Of a stretch of DNA of 64,000 nt, positions 1 through 12,502 are shown one piece after another (position 1 is the stretch's first letter; every line of letters begins with the position of its first letter). The DNA comes from Membranipora membranacea (Eukaryota > Bryozoa > Gymnolaemata > Cheilostomatida > Membraniporidae): the NCBI GenBank assembly GCA_914767715.1, contig OU612072.1:13206001-13270000 (forward strand), read 5' to 3'. Made by a program: the position numbers and the translations under genes. The notes beneath the pieces were generated by a model, which did not search any database, was not told the DNA's origin, and was given only the letters and a program-made list of their open reading frames with translations.

Positions 1-2720
1 ACTCCCTGCACACAATGCTGTCTTCAATTACTTCAGAGAAAACAGAGCAATCTTCAATTTTAAAACTCTAATCTTCTGAATTAATTCTTCAAAACAACTG
101 GAGTCGACATAAAACTGCCGTACCTAAATGCCTCTGAGAACTGAGCCAGCAAGTTTGATAGTTAATGAATGTGATCACTTTTCTCTAGACAAACAATGCA
201 CCTGGTGGGGCTCGAACCCAGGATCCTGTGATCCAAAACCCTTTTTTTCCTCAGGGAAGCTGGTATTGGGATCAACAAAGGATGTAATCGGTTAAAAGAG
301 GATCAGTCGCTTTCAATCTGCTTCATCATTTTGCCAAGCGAACGGTGATTGTAAACAAAAAACACATACTAAATCTATAATAATGACCCTTACCAATACA
401 ATGTGTCCGCATATTAAAGGTCTGACATTCAGCTGCCTATCAGGCTCTCTAAATCCTAGATCCACTTAAATACTTCAACCAGAGGCTTGCAATCTTATCC
501 CAATGAGACCTTTGAGATGAGTCTCCTCACTGTGAATAATCTCTATATTTGCTGATAGTGGATGAATATTTGTGCAAAATGTTTGTTTATTCAATTTGGA
601 AATTCGAAGTCATGAGTTGTGTTCTCTGTTTGAACAAGAAGGTAACTCTGGCTTGAGATGTGATGAAATCAGCTGTGATGCAATAACATATATATATGAG
701 CTGGTTTTGAATAAGATTACATTGAGAGAGCTCTGACAGAAATAAATGACAAGATGTACTTCATACTGAGTTACATATGGTAGCATCATTTTTTCTCATT
801 CGACTGGGACTCTTAGCAAATTGCATTGCAAAAAATCACACGGTTTTTTCCCTGATATATTTACAATAATGATGTTAACAAGCATAAAGATATTGCAATA
901 ACTGCTAAATATGATAACATCATAAAATTTGTGCAATGAATCTGTAGGCTATACATGTTTGAGGGGATATGCTGGGGTTAAAAGTGGAAAAATAAAAGGA
1001 TAAATTATGTAAATTCAAGAATACTGCAACATAAAATTGCCCCTTTATAAGGAATAATAATATCATAATAAAAATGATGTGTTGGCTATTAAAACATTGA
1101 TATCATTGAATGAGACGTTATCGTCATAAATATAACTTGGTTTAAATCGATATTAATGGAATGTGGATTGTAAATTGACGGTCAGTTTGTTTTGTAAGTA
1201 GATGATCTGAGGGGGGGGGGGGGGCAAAATGAGTGGTATTGAAGTTGATTACTATACTGATACAGCTCTCCCCCCTCTGGGCAGTAGTCTAAACCTGCTT
1301 CACACAATCAATATAGTGCATTATAGTTGCTATAGCTCTGAATACACTATCTGGTGTACCTGTAAAGTACAAGATAATTTGATCGGCCATTTTCAGAATT
1401 AATGTAATACATTTTTGTGGCATTGGATAATTCAGCAAGAACAGAAACCAAAAGCATTTGTCCCTACAATAAAAGTTTGGCGATCTATCCTATCTCGATT
1501 CGGTATCCTTAACAATATTCATATAGCCACTCACCTTTACATGTGTCACCGTAGGGGTTTATGGGAAAGTAGACCCATGAGGGTTTCTGTCTAACACAGT
1601 CTGAAAAATAGTTTTTCCATCTGCAAATATTTTTGCCCAACAACCTCAATAATAATCTGGTACTCCAAATGGTTCAGATGGATGTTTGGTCTGGATATAC
1701 AGTACTGAATCTGATAGAATGACTCTTCTAGTAGGTTTGCAGCCTATCGAATAAAACAATAGATGATAATAATCATTATTGGTTTTATCAAGCGCCGGAA
1801 CCATGGTCAACGGTATATTGGTTGCAATGAGGACGAGGCTGCATTTAGACAGAGTACACAGCCAACAAAACCACTACCTTCGACAATAACTTGTGACCTA
1901 GACCAACTGAACCACCTCCTACAACTTGCCAAGGGCAGAAATGTACTATTTTTTGTAGTATTCATCAAACCTTAAAACCATCCCAGTGAATGCCAGATGC
2001 TTTACACAACAACATCATGATATCTAAGGATTTTTTCGTATAGACACCTTCTCAATTAAATGTCAAATAGAAAATGTATGATACAAATCAGGGGGTCTTA
2101 TCAGACGCCATATCCTTAGCTATGGTAGACAAGATATTGGTTGCCTTAAGGGCAAGGCCGGATTCGGTCGGATTAAACAGCCAGCAAAACCACTACCTTC
2201 GACACTGGGCTGTGATTAAATGCCTCGACCAACTGAGCATTGGGACATGAAACCTGGAAACCAATCCAATTCATGTAGCAACACCATAATAAATCTCAGC
2301 ATTTCTTTGGATAGACAACTTCCCAATTTAATCTCTCTCTGTTCATGAATTTGTTTCTGCCCAGTTTGATATGGCAGCATAGAAAGCCGATATATCATAT
2401 CATTCAAAACTCACAGGCTGGAGGCGAGATTCAAGAAAGTTATGACAGCTTCCTATACTCGTCAGTGACATATACGGCCTCAATGAAGTTGCTGCGGTAA
2501 TCTACAATGGCAAATAATAGTGGTTGGAGTAAACTCAACTTAATTCCTGTTGGTAACATAAATATCCTCATCACGCTTTTAAATGATATGTGTCAGTTAT
2601 TTGATTAAGTAATTTAACTTACGAAGTACAGCTCGATATCATAGTATAGCACCAGTGCTTCCCAATAAGCAGATCCATGTTCTTCAAAGTAAGCCCTCAC
2701 TTTCTCCTGATGAGCCATGT
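1..2720. repeat. Duplicated cassette, copy A
   Basis: This stretch matches about 13,060-15,850 in the same orientation. Shared landmarks are the AGAAGCTGGTATTGGGATCA block (near 253 and 13,078), a G-tract (1209-1224 and near 14,434) and the exons of the secreted-protein family. Copy B carries an extra A/T-rich segment at about 13,790-14,210 that is absent here. The match begins within the first few hundred bases, so the true edge may lie outside the window. Confidence 0.85.
181..236 (-). repeat. tRNA-derived SINE fragment
   Basis: On the minus strand this reads like the 3' half of a tRNA, with a B-box (GGTTCGAGCCC) inside a T-arm-like context. No matching A-box half is obvious, so it is probably a SINE fragment rather than a working tRNA gene. 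Confidence 0.5.
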
Positions 2721-2775
2721 TTGAGCTGATCAAAGCCAGATAATGACTACAAAAGGGAACAATTGCAATTCATAC
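1289..2775 (-). pseudogene. Secreted-protein family, copy A (broken)
   Basis: Four exons on the minus strand match copies B and C: 2623-about 2775, 2415-2501 (87 bp), 1535-1743 and 1289-1359 (stop TAG at 1289-1291). All have GT donors and AG acceptors. The first exon carries the segment MAHQEKVRAYFEEHGSAYW. The copy is broken three ways: the ATG that opens the signal peptide in copy C is TTG here, one base is missing in the signal-peptide coding part, and exon 3 has one extra base (209 versus 208 bp), which leads to an early stop. The last exon still ends ..MHYIDCVKQV-stop like copy B. I do not recognise the family. Features are one signal peptide, a short mature chain and scattered cysteines. 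Confidence 0.75.
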
Positions 2776-2882
2776 TTCAGTACCTTGTCACAATTGATCA
2801 AGATGGCCACTAGTGAACACTTGTACACATATCACAAGAATTTATCCCAACATAAAGTAACAATGAGTCAGTGATGGTCTTG

Positions 2883-2890
2883 TTTTTATA
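2883..2890 (-). promoter_or_regulatory. TATA box of copy A
   Basis: Minus-strand TATAAAAA in the context TTTTAGGTATAAAA lies about 110 bp upstream of the degenerate start. The same TTTTAGGTATAAAA string precedes copy C at 58,101-58,108, which supports a shared promoter. Confidence 0.55.
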
Positions 2891-2899
2891 CCTAAAAGT

Positions 2900-5470
2900 A
2901 ATTCCTGCAACAAATTTTGACGCAAATCTGAAAATCTTACTTCATAAAAACACAAGGAAATGATGGCTTGGGTATTTATGTTGATCGGTATTGTGCTCGG
3001 ATAGGACAATGGTGATTATTGGCAACAATAGATCGTCATAAGAGATGGTGTTCTTGTATTGAATGAAATATTGTACCCTGTTGACAAAACAAAAGTGCAT
3101 GGTTAAAACAGAGTATGGATTTGATTTCAATGGTGAAATAAAAATCTCTTGCCATATTAAAAAACAGGATAACTATTTAAAATATTATCCCGGGAATTAG
3201 GAAGATAAACTTGATCAAGTTAAACATGAAACGAAATTATATTGTCGAATTGCAATGATCAATGTTTTGCGGATTACTTAATCATCGTCACAAAAATTAT
3301 ACATTTAGATTTTATAATCGCGACTTACAATTACTGGTGGGATAAGTGTCAAACCGAGCAATGGGGTGAGTTTGTACTCTAAAGGCACTCTTAAAATTCC
3401 TGATGCAACTGAAAACGAAAATAATAAGCAGTGACAATAACTGATTGTGATCGACGAGCAGAGCCTGACCTCGACGCCGCATTATAAGTGATTGAATAAT
3501 CATATCGATATGATTACTGATGATATACACTTGGAGATGAAGTGATCGGATCGAAGTGTAGTGTGGTATTTCTAGATCGATATTACTCAGGCAACATGTT
3601 GTAGATAGGCGTACGATGGATAAAACGTCTGTCATTACTGCTGAATTGCCACAGCGAGTTAAACACAATATTATTAATACCTAATTTAGTTCCCAAACTT
3701 TAAAACATTTATAGTGCCAAAAACGATAAGAAAAATGAGTACAATTAAACTCACCACCATATCGAGAGGTGTCTAGCTTTAGTGTTCAGTGGTCGATGTC
3801 CATTATAAACTGTTCAGAGTATTCATTGTGATGGTTGATTGAATACAAATACCATGTAGAATATGGTTAAATACAGATACACTGAGTCAGGATATTTTAG
3901 AGCGACATTAAAATAACCGTGCTGGCTGATGTTGACAGTTCGCCAGTCTTACACAAACTGAATTGACAGATGAGGCTAGCACAAATCTGATTGGCTGATT
4001 TGAGAGAAGATAAGACAACTCTTTTAGATTAAAGATTTAGATTCAGATTAAACTTCCTTATACAGTTATACATACGTTGTTATAGGGATGTGGTGTTTAG
4101 AGTCATTAGGCATGCATGAGTAACCAGCCAAGCAAAAAATCGAGCGGAGAAACGCCTCTAGACCTGCAAAGGGATATCCCCTCAATCATCAATCAGTATT
4201 ATGAAAATATCTACATTACTAAGACCATGAGGTTTTTAGCATCATAAGCTATGTCAATTAAAGGGAATATGAGATCATGGCAAAAATAATTACCTGATGG
4301 AGAAGGTCTCAGAGATAACCATATAAAATCCTTCAGTTTGTATTAGTAGACAACTTTTCGTTATACAGATTTGAGTACTTCAATGAGGTGGAATGGTGAA
4401 TTGAGACTAGGTTATTCCTTAAAGTTACACTCCATTTATTGCACCCAACACTCACAATGTCTTTCTTTCAGAATTTTTGTAATGCTAGCTATGATATTAA
4501 ATCATAGTTAGTATTCTCTCCTTACACATGATTGTAGACATAGATTACCAACACGATAACTCTGAGAGGGCACAACCTTGACAATGTGATAACGCTTTTT
4601 GATATTGAAATATCTACAAAAAAGGATGCAAAAGCCTCCAGTGAAACTATTAGTATTCAATCGAGCACCAGCGGTCAAAAGCTTCCAGATTTCATGAGCT
4701 TTTTCCTGACAAGATTGACAGGGTTATCATTTAATAATTTCCATATACAAGTTATAATAATAACTACAATAACAATGAGGAATCTAATTTGTCACTTATT
4801 GCTGGTTCCGTTGCCTGTGTAATCAAGGATTTAGAGGAACTGCTTCCTTTATCTAAATCACTTATCTGTTCTTTCCATTGAGACATGACGCTGACTATCT
4901 TCAGTTTACTGAAGTCAATGACTGATTGCTGGGTTAGAATGCAAGCGTCCTAAATGATAATTTCTTAAGCTGAGATAATTGGCCTTGAGTGTTGACTATT
5001 CCTATATGAGACAATGCAAAGTTTCAATAATTTTGATTCAATTCAATGAGATTTAATTAACATTTATAAATATGAGAAAATATAAGGTAAATTTTAACTT
5101 ACGATTGTATCATGGGGAAAACGTTAAAAATAAAATTTTTCAATTTCATTTGCATTCTAGGACAATAACTGATGCTTGCTAGTGGACTACAAGACATTGT
5201 GGTTGTCCCCTCTCTTGTCAAGGGTGAACAACTCGATGGTATCTTCATTTCTTAAGTTACCATCTAAAATACTAATGAGTTTTCCTACAATCTCTTACAA
5301 CTATACTTGATTGAGAATTAATCAGGGGCAAGCATTTTCTTATTTACTCACAGATTGTACACGTTACCCTGGTAACATCCACTATTAGTGAATCTGGAAT
5401 ACATTTGGCATTGAATAAAAACAATGGCCATGGATGATGATTACATTCAACAATGCAATGTCAAGATTGA
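2900..5470. other. Intergenic, no gene seen
   Basis: No exon series, tRNA or recognisable transposon protein was found. A short stretch near 4155-4215 (minus-strand sense) resembles 15,868-15,920 behind copy B, so part of this is the upstream flank of the duplicated cassette. ORFs at 3312-3668 and 4586-4822 lack domain-like features. Confidence 0.5.
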
Positions 5471-5480
5471 GTATATTTTC

Positions 5481-5960
5481 GGAAAACCCCGAAAGCGGCC
5501 CGCGTCCCAAAACGGCATGGGGCCCAAAACGGCACGAGGCCCAAAACGGCCCGCGGCCCAAAACGGCCTAGCATGATTCATGAGTTCTCCAAGTCCAAAA
5601 ACCTCTAAAAAATGAGTTTAGTCAACGAACTTAAGTTTTTGTGAAAAAAACTCAAGTTTTCAAATTTTTCAAAAAAACGGCCCATCTTGGTTTTTGAGTT
5701 CCCAAGTCCCAAAACCTCTTAAAAATGAGTTAAGTCAACGAACTTAAGATTTTGGGAAAAAACTTAAGTTTAAAAATTGTTCAAAATAACGGGCCTTCTT
5801 GGTGTTTGCGTTCTCCAAGCCCCAAAACCTCTAAAAAATGAGATAAGTCTACAAACTTAAGATTTTTTAAAAAAAACCGAAATTTTCAAACTTTTCGCAA
5901 AAAAACGGCCCAGCATGATTTTTGAGTTCTTCAAGTCTTGAAACCTCTGTAAAACAACAA
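5481..5960 (+). repeat. Left MULE terminal repeat array
   Basis: GC-rich end (CCCAAAACGGC repeated three to four times) followed by about four imperfect units of roughly 110 bp. Each unit contains AAACGGCCCA, GAGTTCTCCAAGTC, CCTCTAAAAAATGAG and GAACTTAAG. Confidence 0.8.
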
Positions 5961-6227
5961 GTCAACATAGTTAAGTAAATACTAACCTGATAGAAATAAA
6001 TGTAACAGTTGACATGGCTTAGGACAATAAAATACTATGTAAATGCAAGGATGTCTAACTTACGTGCAGAATGTGTTTGTTTTCGTAGTACATTTCTCAA
6101 TGTAGTTTACACCACTGTATATTTCATTTATTTTTTATAAGCGCACTCACAGAACAATGATTGGATAATAAAATATTGACAAAGATTGAACTAGACAATG
6201 ACAAACATACAGTGTAGTGAAGTTTAA

Positions 6228-6926
6228 CTAATCATATTCCATTTCTTCCATCGTAATTGCAGATATGCCTAGCTCATCAGCCTGATATGCACTGAACCGT
6301 AGTAGGTCTTTGAGGTTTTTCGTACGATTAAATTTAGCAAAGGCTGAAAAAATTGACCTATTTATTTTAAGAAAACGTTTATTCCTCATCCTGGTGGCCT
6401 CTCCCACCTTCACCAGCTGCACCTGTCTCAAGGCCTCCTTGCCCTCTAAAGCAAGCCTTGCCATGAGCTTCCATGTGTTTGATTTTGCTTTGGTCAAGTC
6501 ATTCAGCCGTTTGTGGTAGCCTATAGAAGAATAATACAACCAAATGACAGTATACAAATTGGCAGTTAATCACAAAATTATTAAAACCAACACACCGGCA
6601 GATTGTCAGGTCCTCAGTTACTTCAGCATTGTTAGAAAAGATGCTAAATATTATTATTGTGTTGATCTGAAAGGTGTTCAGTAAAAAATAAACAAATTGA
6701 ATCATTTTTTGGAAAGAGAAAAAAAACCATTGTATATAAATACGCAACAAGCAATGTAAACAAGCGTTGCATTCCCTTTGATGATCCTTGGATTTTCCCT
6801 ACCTTTTAAGTCATTATTGGTACGTATCTTTCGACCAAATACTGAAACCTCTGTTGGCTTCCATCTCCTTGTCAAAACATTTTCATAATACAACAACAAT
6901 TCTTTGGCAGGGGCTGACTTTGCCAT
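6228..6926 (-). pseudogene. MULE transposase C-terminal remnant
   Basis: Two minus-strand exons join in phase 1: 6803-6926 (ATG at 6924-6926, donor GTAGGG) and 6228-6520 (acceptor CTATAG, stop at 6228). Together they encode about 138 residues without internal stops. The motif RTNNDLKGYHKRLN followed by a basic helical tail matches the end of FLYWCH/MULE transposases, where a conserved RTNND(V/L)EGWH-type motif follows the catalytic core. The catalytic DDE domain and zinc finger are missing, so this fragment cannot transpose DNA by itself. It could be a leftover, or a retained small ORF. The family call is from motif memory. Confidence 0.65.
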
Positions 6927-7659
6927 CTCTCATAGCCAACCTAGTGCTGGAACCACTCCCTCAAGTGGATGTAGCGCTAGTCCCAATACCATCTGGACAA
7001 ATTGTTTGGTCTCGCTATCCTGGCAATATTTCCTGTACCATCCTGTGTTTCAAAATATAGGGGATGTTTAGTTTTAAGAGTGACCAGTTATAACATAATC
7101 CGGGCTAGGTATTTGATTGATTTTGTACCTGTTGATAACCGCTTTATAACTGGCACAGGCTTATCTATGACCAGAGCAGCATAGATAAGCCCCGTGACTT
7201 AACATATAGGTTACAAGCCTTAAAGTTTTTGGAAAACTGCATTCTACGATCAGTAATTAGATTTTAGCGTCGTATTTAAATGGGACTACTGGATTGTACA
7301 CCAACACTAAGTACCAAAATTTCCAGTCGGTGATGCTGATAGGGTGCTACCATAGATATAAAAACTGTTTTTATGTCTATAGGTGCTACATATAATACTA
7401 ACATTATTTCAATATAATGTTGATTCAAAAAGAGATAAACCTTGCCGTCTATCATAAAAACATAACCCCCTTATGAAGGCTTTTTTATTTTAAAGTACAG
7501 TTAAGTGTAACAGAAATGATAATTTATGTGAAGTTCATCAGAGGCATAGTCGACCAGATGTAACATTTCCTGAAACCTGAACACCAAACCCATACCCAAA
7601 CCTATAACCTAAACCAATAATTAATTAGATAGAACACATGTATGGTGTGTATACAATAC

Positions 7660-8141
7660 ATGATGGGCTTTTTGAAAGAATTTGAAAACTTGAGTTTTTT
7701 TCACAAAAACTTAAGTTCATTGACTTAACTCATTTTTTAGAGGTTTTGGAACTTGGAGAACTCAAAAACCAAGATGGGCCGTTTTTAAAAAAAAATTTAA
7801 AACTTAAGTTTTTTCCCAAAAACTTAAGTTCATTGACTTAACTCATTTTTTAGAGGTTTTGGAACTTGGAGAACTCAAAAACCAAGATGGGCCGTTTTTA
7901 AAAAAAAATTTAAAACTTAAGTTTTTTCCCAAAAACTTAAGTTTGTTGACTTAACTCATTTTTTAGAGGTTTTGGGACTTGTAGAACTCAAAAACCAAGA
8001 TGGGCCTTTTTTTGAAAAATTTCAAAACTTGAGTTTTTTTCACAAAAACTTAAGTTTTTTCCCTAAAACTTAAGTTTGTTGACTTAACTCCTTTTTGGGC
8101 CGCGTGCCGTTTTGGGCCGCGTGCCGTTTTGGGACCGAACC
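7660..8141 (-). repeat. Right MULE terminal repeat array
   Basis: Inverted counterpart of 5481-5960. It has about four units of 110-120 bp carrying CTCATTTTTTAGAGGTTTTG and AACTCAAAAACCAAGATGGG, and ends in GGGCCGCGTGCCGTTTTGGG. Units inside the array are more alike than the two arrays are to each other at some positions, which suggests local unit amplification. Confidence 0.8.
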
Positions 8142-8149
8142 ATATTTTC

Positions 8150-8927
8150 TATTGAAATGAGAATTTTTGCTTTTCAGCTTTACATAACTGTTGATTATAG
8201 TCTCAAAACAAGACAAAACAAACACAACCCTTTGTTTTGTAGCTGATTTTGAATCAACAGATAAAATATACAAAAGTAGTGCATTATTGTGAATGGTACC
8301 TGAGTAAGTTGGGGGAGTTTATTAGACACACCCATGCGCAAAACTCAATCAGTTCAATGGATTTAAACTAAAGTTTTACCACTTTCCCAGGCTAATGTCA
8401 ATCCTAGACCCTGTATAGATGTTCCATTAATTATGTATTACACCAATACGTACACACAGCATACCGCTTCATGTATCATTTACATATCAGTTAACACCAA
8501 ATAGACATATGGTTGAATTCCCACAACGATTATCATCAGCTTACCACCGGTAACATACCTTTGATGAAAACACTAGGATATTTTCAAGTCATTGACACAG
8601 TCACGAACCCTGATCATTATGGATTCTTGTTTGATTTTCGTAAGCACACTGTAAGTACAATGATACTCTAGTGTGTACTCAGGATTAACCATAGAGTAAA
8701 TCCTCACATGGAAAGTCTACTGCTTTGGCTACTCTCTTAAGGGATAGATGAAATTTTAACTCAAAATATTATGTATGAAAAGCTAAGGAGTAAACTCTAC
8801 CGGAACAAAACGACAATATCACTATTTAAATCTGCTTTTGACCAACATTAGCTTTGCCTCTGCTTGCTTGTCCCAAAAACCTCTCATGACATACAAACAG
8901 AGTGGTTTGGGGTAAAGGCAGCTGAGG
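8150..8927. other. No gene seen
   Basis: Flank between the MULE and a SINE. No exon-like coding segment with splice sites was found. Confidence 0.5.
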
Positions 8928-9175
8928 GCAGGCAGGGAAGTGTAGAGGTTAGGATTCGAGCCTCTCAATCTGAGAGTTGCAGGTTTGAATCCCAGTCACT
9001 ATCCGTGCTGCTAAAGGAGGTGAGCTCTCCGGACAATAGCCTAGCTTGCCCAACCTTACCTTGTACGAGGGTGCGCTTATTAGATGAGTTGATCTTAATC
9101 AACTAATGTAAGCATATTCTGAGTGGCCCCAGAAGTGGCACTGAATTGCAATAAAGTGTATATTATTATCACGTA
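8928..9175 (+). repeat. tRNA-derived SINE
   Basis: The head has an A-box-like GTAGAGGTTAGGA and a B-box GGTTTGAATCCC at tRNA-like spacing. The body is followed by AATAAAGTGTATATTATTAT, a typical tRNA-SINE tail. The anticodon-arm region is not a clean cloverleaf, so it is not called a tRNA gene. Confidence 0.7.
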
Positions 9176-9360
9176 AGGGGAACCTAGGGGTCAGAGAAAG
9201 CTAAATGTCAGGGGAAATAGATACAAACTGAACCTAGGGATCAGTAATGTGGGAATCAAAAGAAGCAAGACGTCAGGGGAAGCTGAGGGTCATTGAAATC
9301 TAGGGGTTGGAGGTAGTTATGGATCAGGGGAAGTTAGGAAAGCTGGGTGAAGGCAAGGAA
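9174..9360. repeat. Degenerate AGGGG(A/T)CAG-type short repeats
   Basis: Recurring GGGGAA, CCTAGGG(G/A)TCAG and TCAGGGGAA pieces form an imprecise, purine-rich, minisatellite-like tract. There is no coding content. Confidence 0.45.
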
Positions 9361-9585
9361 TAAAGACGATGCTGGACTCATGATTGTGAGGTGCTTGTTG
9401 AAACTATTACCAAGAACCTATTACTCCAACTGTACTTAGTCTAGGCCACTAGATAGGCCACCATTATGAAGCTGTATTCACAGCACGCAATTTGCAGGTT
9501 CATGTTACCCCCCCCCTGCTCAGCTCTGACCTGTCTGTTTATCACAAACCTCCTTTGATAGTTAATATTTTACTTAATTTAATAG

Positions 9586-12502
9586 CGTCCTGATAATAAG
9601 CCATTCAGTAGCCAGTGAGTCAGGTCATGTGAGGACACTGACTAAGACCTCTCGCTATGTACTGCACATGGAGATCGACATTAATAATGCTACACAGCTG
9701 ATATTCAGTGATAAATCAGCGATAAGAAGGATAACTCTACCAGAGTCAGGCTCTCCGATTACAGAGTTTATAAATGACACTGTTTTAGTTGGACATGATA
9801 GGTATACTGGGTGAGTTTATGATAACAATTATTTTTCATCTGTGTTTGATCATCAGAAGTTGACTACTGTTTGGCACTGTGCAGATAACCAATAATGTAG
9901 ATGGCTAATAACTTCTAAAACTTATCTTCTCATTAACCCAAACATTGGGTGTCATAATGCAATGCGGAATGATGTATAATATGTTAAATTGTAGTATAAT
10001 GGTATTTGAAATAGCCGGTTTCAGTTGAACCACGCTAAAAATTATAGAAGTTTGATGCAAAAAGGAATTTTTATCCATCTGAGCATTTGACAAAAAGAGA
10101 ACCAGCTATTACTGGGAAAATGGATACATAGAGTTAAGGCTCCCAAAAGCTCACATATGTCTTGTTTTTTTGTAGGTATGCAGAAGGCGTAGGAACATCA
10201 GCAAGGTTTGAGCAGATAGCAAGTTTTGAACAGGTTAATGCAACTCACATCATTGTTGCTGATCAGTTCAATAGATGTATTAGAATGGTGAGTTGTAGTT
10301 TGCAGAAAAATTAAATTGTCTAAAACAACCTTGAAAATTTATGCCAGGGTAGGTTAGTTATTGCTCTTTGATCGTTAAATAGATACCTATACTCTCACCC
10401 ATTTGCTTTTCCCCCATAAACACACCATCAAGGAAAATATTTCACCGTTTTTCAGATGTGCAAATTTTCTCACCGAGAATATATGTTTTTTCAAAGAAGT
10501 TAATAAATGCATGATCTGCTCTCAAGATGAAAATTAGACTGGATGTTGAGATTTTTGACATATTTCTTAGGTGGGCCAGGATGCAAAGACTGAAACCTTT
10601 GCAGGAAACTGCCAGCACGGAGGATTCAAGTATTCAGGAACTCTTAAGGAGGCCAGATTCATTGGCCCATGGACAATCAAGTCATGTGGAAGTAACTTCT
10701 ACCTCGCTGATCACCCTAAGGAAGTTCTGATAAAGTTAGGTAAAGTGTGACTTATTATGTCTTTACATGGCTCTCGGGCTGTCAACCTTACTTAACTCTT
10801 TAACGGTTCTCACTCATCATTTTTTTAGCTACCATTGGCCCAAGCAGTGCAATGTGCTTGATGTCCCAATGGGAACTTCTAAGCGGTTTTTCACTGCATC
10901 ATTACTGCCTGTTCACTGGGTCCAGAAACTCCATAGGCAATCCTGACTTATGAGTACCTACATTGCAGAAAGCGCTGGTACTCATTGGACCACCCTAACA
11001 TACTCGGTTTCTCAGGTAACACAAGTGCATATGCGCAGGGATTGAACCCCTATTGTCAGATCAATGATCTAACTCGCTAACCTCCAGGCTAACCTGATAA
11101 CGATGTGCAATGTGTGTGTGATGGTATGTTATATATGATTTGTGAATTGATATAAATATCATTTTATTATAGACCCTATCAATAACATTGTAACCAAGGT
11201 TGCGTCTGACTCGAGAATGAGCTTTGCCAGAGGTATTATGCTTCTCAACCAGCAGTGTTCTTCAGCATATGTTACTTTCAACCATGGGATTATGAGGGTG
11301 GACACAGAGAATGGCAAAACAAAGCTTCTTACATCCCCAATGACAGGTTAGTATTTAATATAGTTAAAGGAACACACGCACCATTGATAAATTTTCTGCT
11401 GCATTCAATTTATATTACTCCCTCTATTGTTTTTTTATTGACCAACCAATGCAGCAATTGGGTTGAAGGCTATTAGCTTTGTACGTTGATAGAGTAAAAC
11501 AAAAAAATAGTGTTGCTATAATTCATGGTACAATGTTAATCCGTTTCAGGTCCAGGATTCTCAGATGGTCTCTTAATGGAAAGCAGGATCGAAAATCCAA
11601 TGGAGCTTGTGCAAATTGACAGTGACAGAAAAAGTTTTGTAGTGGTTGACAACGGGAATAACAGGTAATGTTATACAATTTGTTGGCATATTCGATATTT
11701 GTGTATGTTGGCTAGTGGTCATCACATTCTCACTGCTAGGCAAGTGACAATTTTAATGGCTTCACGGCATTCAATAGTTGCAGGAGTAGGAGGTAGCTCA
11801 GTTGGTAAGAGCGCTGTCCCTTCAGCATGCAAATGTTGAAGGTCGTGGGTTCGAATCTCACTGCGGTCTATTGACTACTGGGGTTTAGTTGGACCCCCAG
11901 GTGTGCTCCGACCTGCCTGCAAACTGAGAGCAAAATGGCGCAGATATTGCAGCCTAGCCCCTAAGGCAACTGGTATTTCGCCGCCGATGCTTCGGGATAT
12001 GATATGACATCTGATTTTAATCAACCTTTAATCAACACACCCTCAGTCACTGCCAAATATGACCCCAAAGGGACGGGATGATATGCGCACAAATTTCTCC
12101 TTGTTCCGTTATCCAAATTAAAGCTATGATGAAAAGTTTGATAAGCCTCATAACTAACTCAAGTTCATATTCAAAAAATTTGATACAGACTACAATGTAA
12201 ATTGAAAATGGCTTTATTACAAGATTAAAATACCATTGAAAGATATTCTTTGTCTTTTCATTATTTTTTACACTAAATACTCATTGATTTCATTTTAAGG
12301 ATACGACTGGTAGCTGGTGAAAATATAGGCAACTACAGAGTCATGTCAATATGTACCGGACAGACAGGCTGGAGAGATGGGCCTTACAATGAGTGTAACC
12401 TATTCATGCCCTGGTCTGTAACTTATTACAATTACACAGACACCCTCTACATTGGAGATTTCAGAGCTATACGATATATAACAGGATTCTCTTCTCTGGC
12501 TG
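9586..12502 (+). CDS. NHL-like beta-propeller protein, six exons (partial)
   Basis: Six exons join in consistent phase: 9586-9810, 10176-10287, 10571-10739, 11173-11346, 11550-11664 and 12300-12502, all with AG acceptors and GT donors. The product is about 332 residues with no stop. It shows repeated NHL-blade motifs such as HIIVADQFNRCIRM, FVVVDNGNNRIRLV and TLYIGDFRAIRYI. NHL blades fold as a beta-propeller used for binding proteins, glycans or RNA. Several cysteines, and gene neighbours with signal peptides, favour a secreted or extracellular role (inference). The first exon starts in phase 2 and the last ends in phase 1, so a signal exon and a 3' part are missing or not recognised. Downstream the DNA turns into the inverse-oriented copy B cassette, so the gene may be truncated by the duplication. 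The exact 5' edge at 9586 is a best guess. Confidence 0.75.
10790..11105 (-). repeat. tRNA-derived SINE in NHL intron
   Basis: On the minus strand, TTAGCGAGTTAGATC (A-box-like) and GGTTCAATCCC (B-box) lie at SINE-like spacing near 11,035-11,100. The extent of the body to 10,790 is approximate. Confidence 0.5.
11785..12030 (+). repeat. tRNA-derived SINE in NHL intron
   Basis: The head GGTAGCTCAGTTGGTAAGAG (A-box and D-arm) and GGTTCGAATC (B-box) are clear. The anticodon region is an extended hairpin with an oversized loop, so this is a SINE head rather than a functional tRNA. The body runs into an unrelated tail ending in ATCAACACACCC. Confidence 0.7.

Larger units (their letters stand above)
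5481..8141. mobile_element. Mutator-like (MULE) DNA transposon
   Basis: The element is flanked by an exact 8-bp direct repeat, ATATTTTC, at 5473-5480 and 8142-8149. Both ends begin with GG and run into inverted CCCAAAACGGC-rich sequence, followed by inverted arrays of units of about 110 bp (ACTCAAAAACCAAGATGGGC...). Between them lies a remnant coding region resembling the C-terminus of MULE transposases. An 8-9 bp target duplication with long terminal inverted repeats is the MULE pattern. At about 2.7 kb with only a C-terminal coding remnant it is non-autonomous. An unrelated foldback element is the alternative, but the coding match argues against it. Confidence 0.8.

Noticed and set aside
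11788-11864. Possible functional tRNA gene
   Set aside because: A- and B-boxes are good but the anticodon arm is an overlong hairpin and no acceptor stem closes; the body continues as a SINE.
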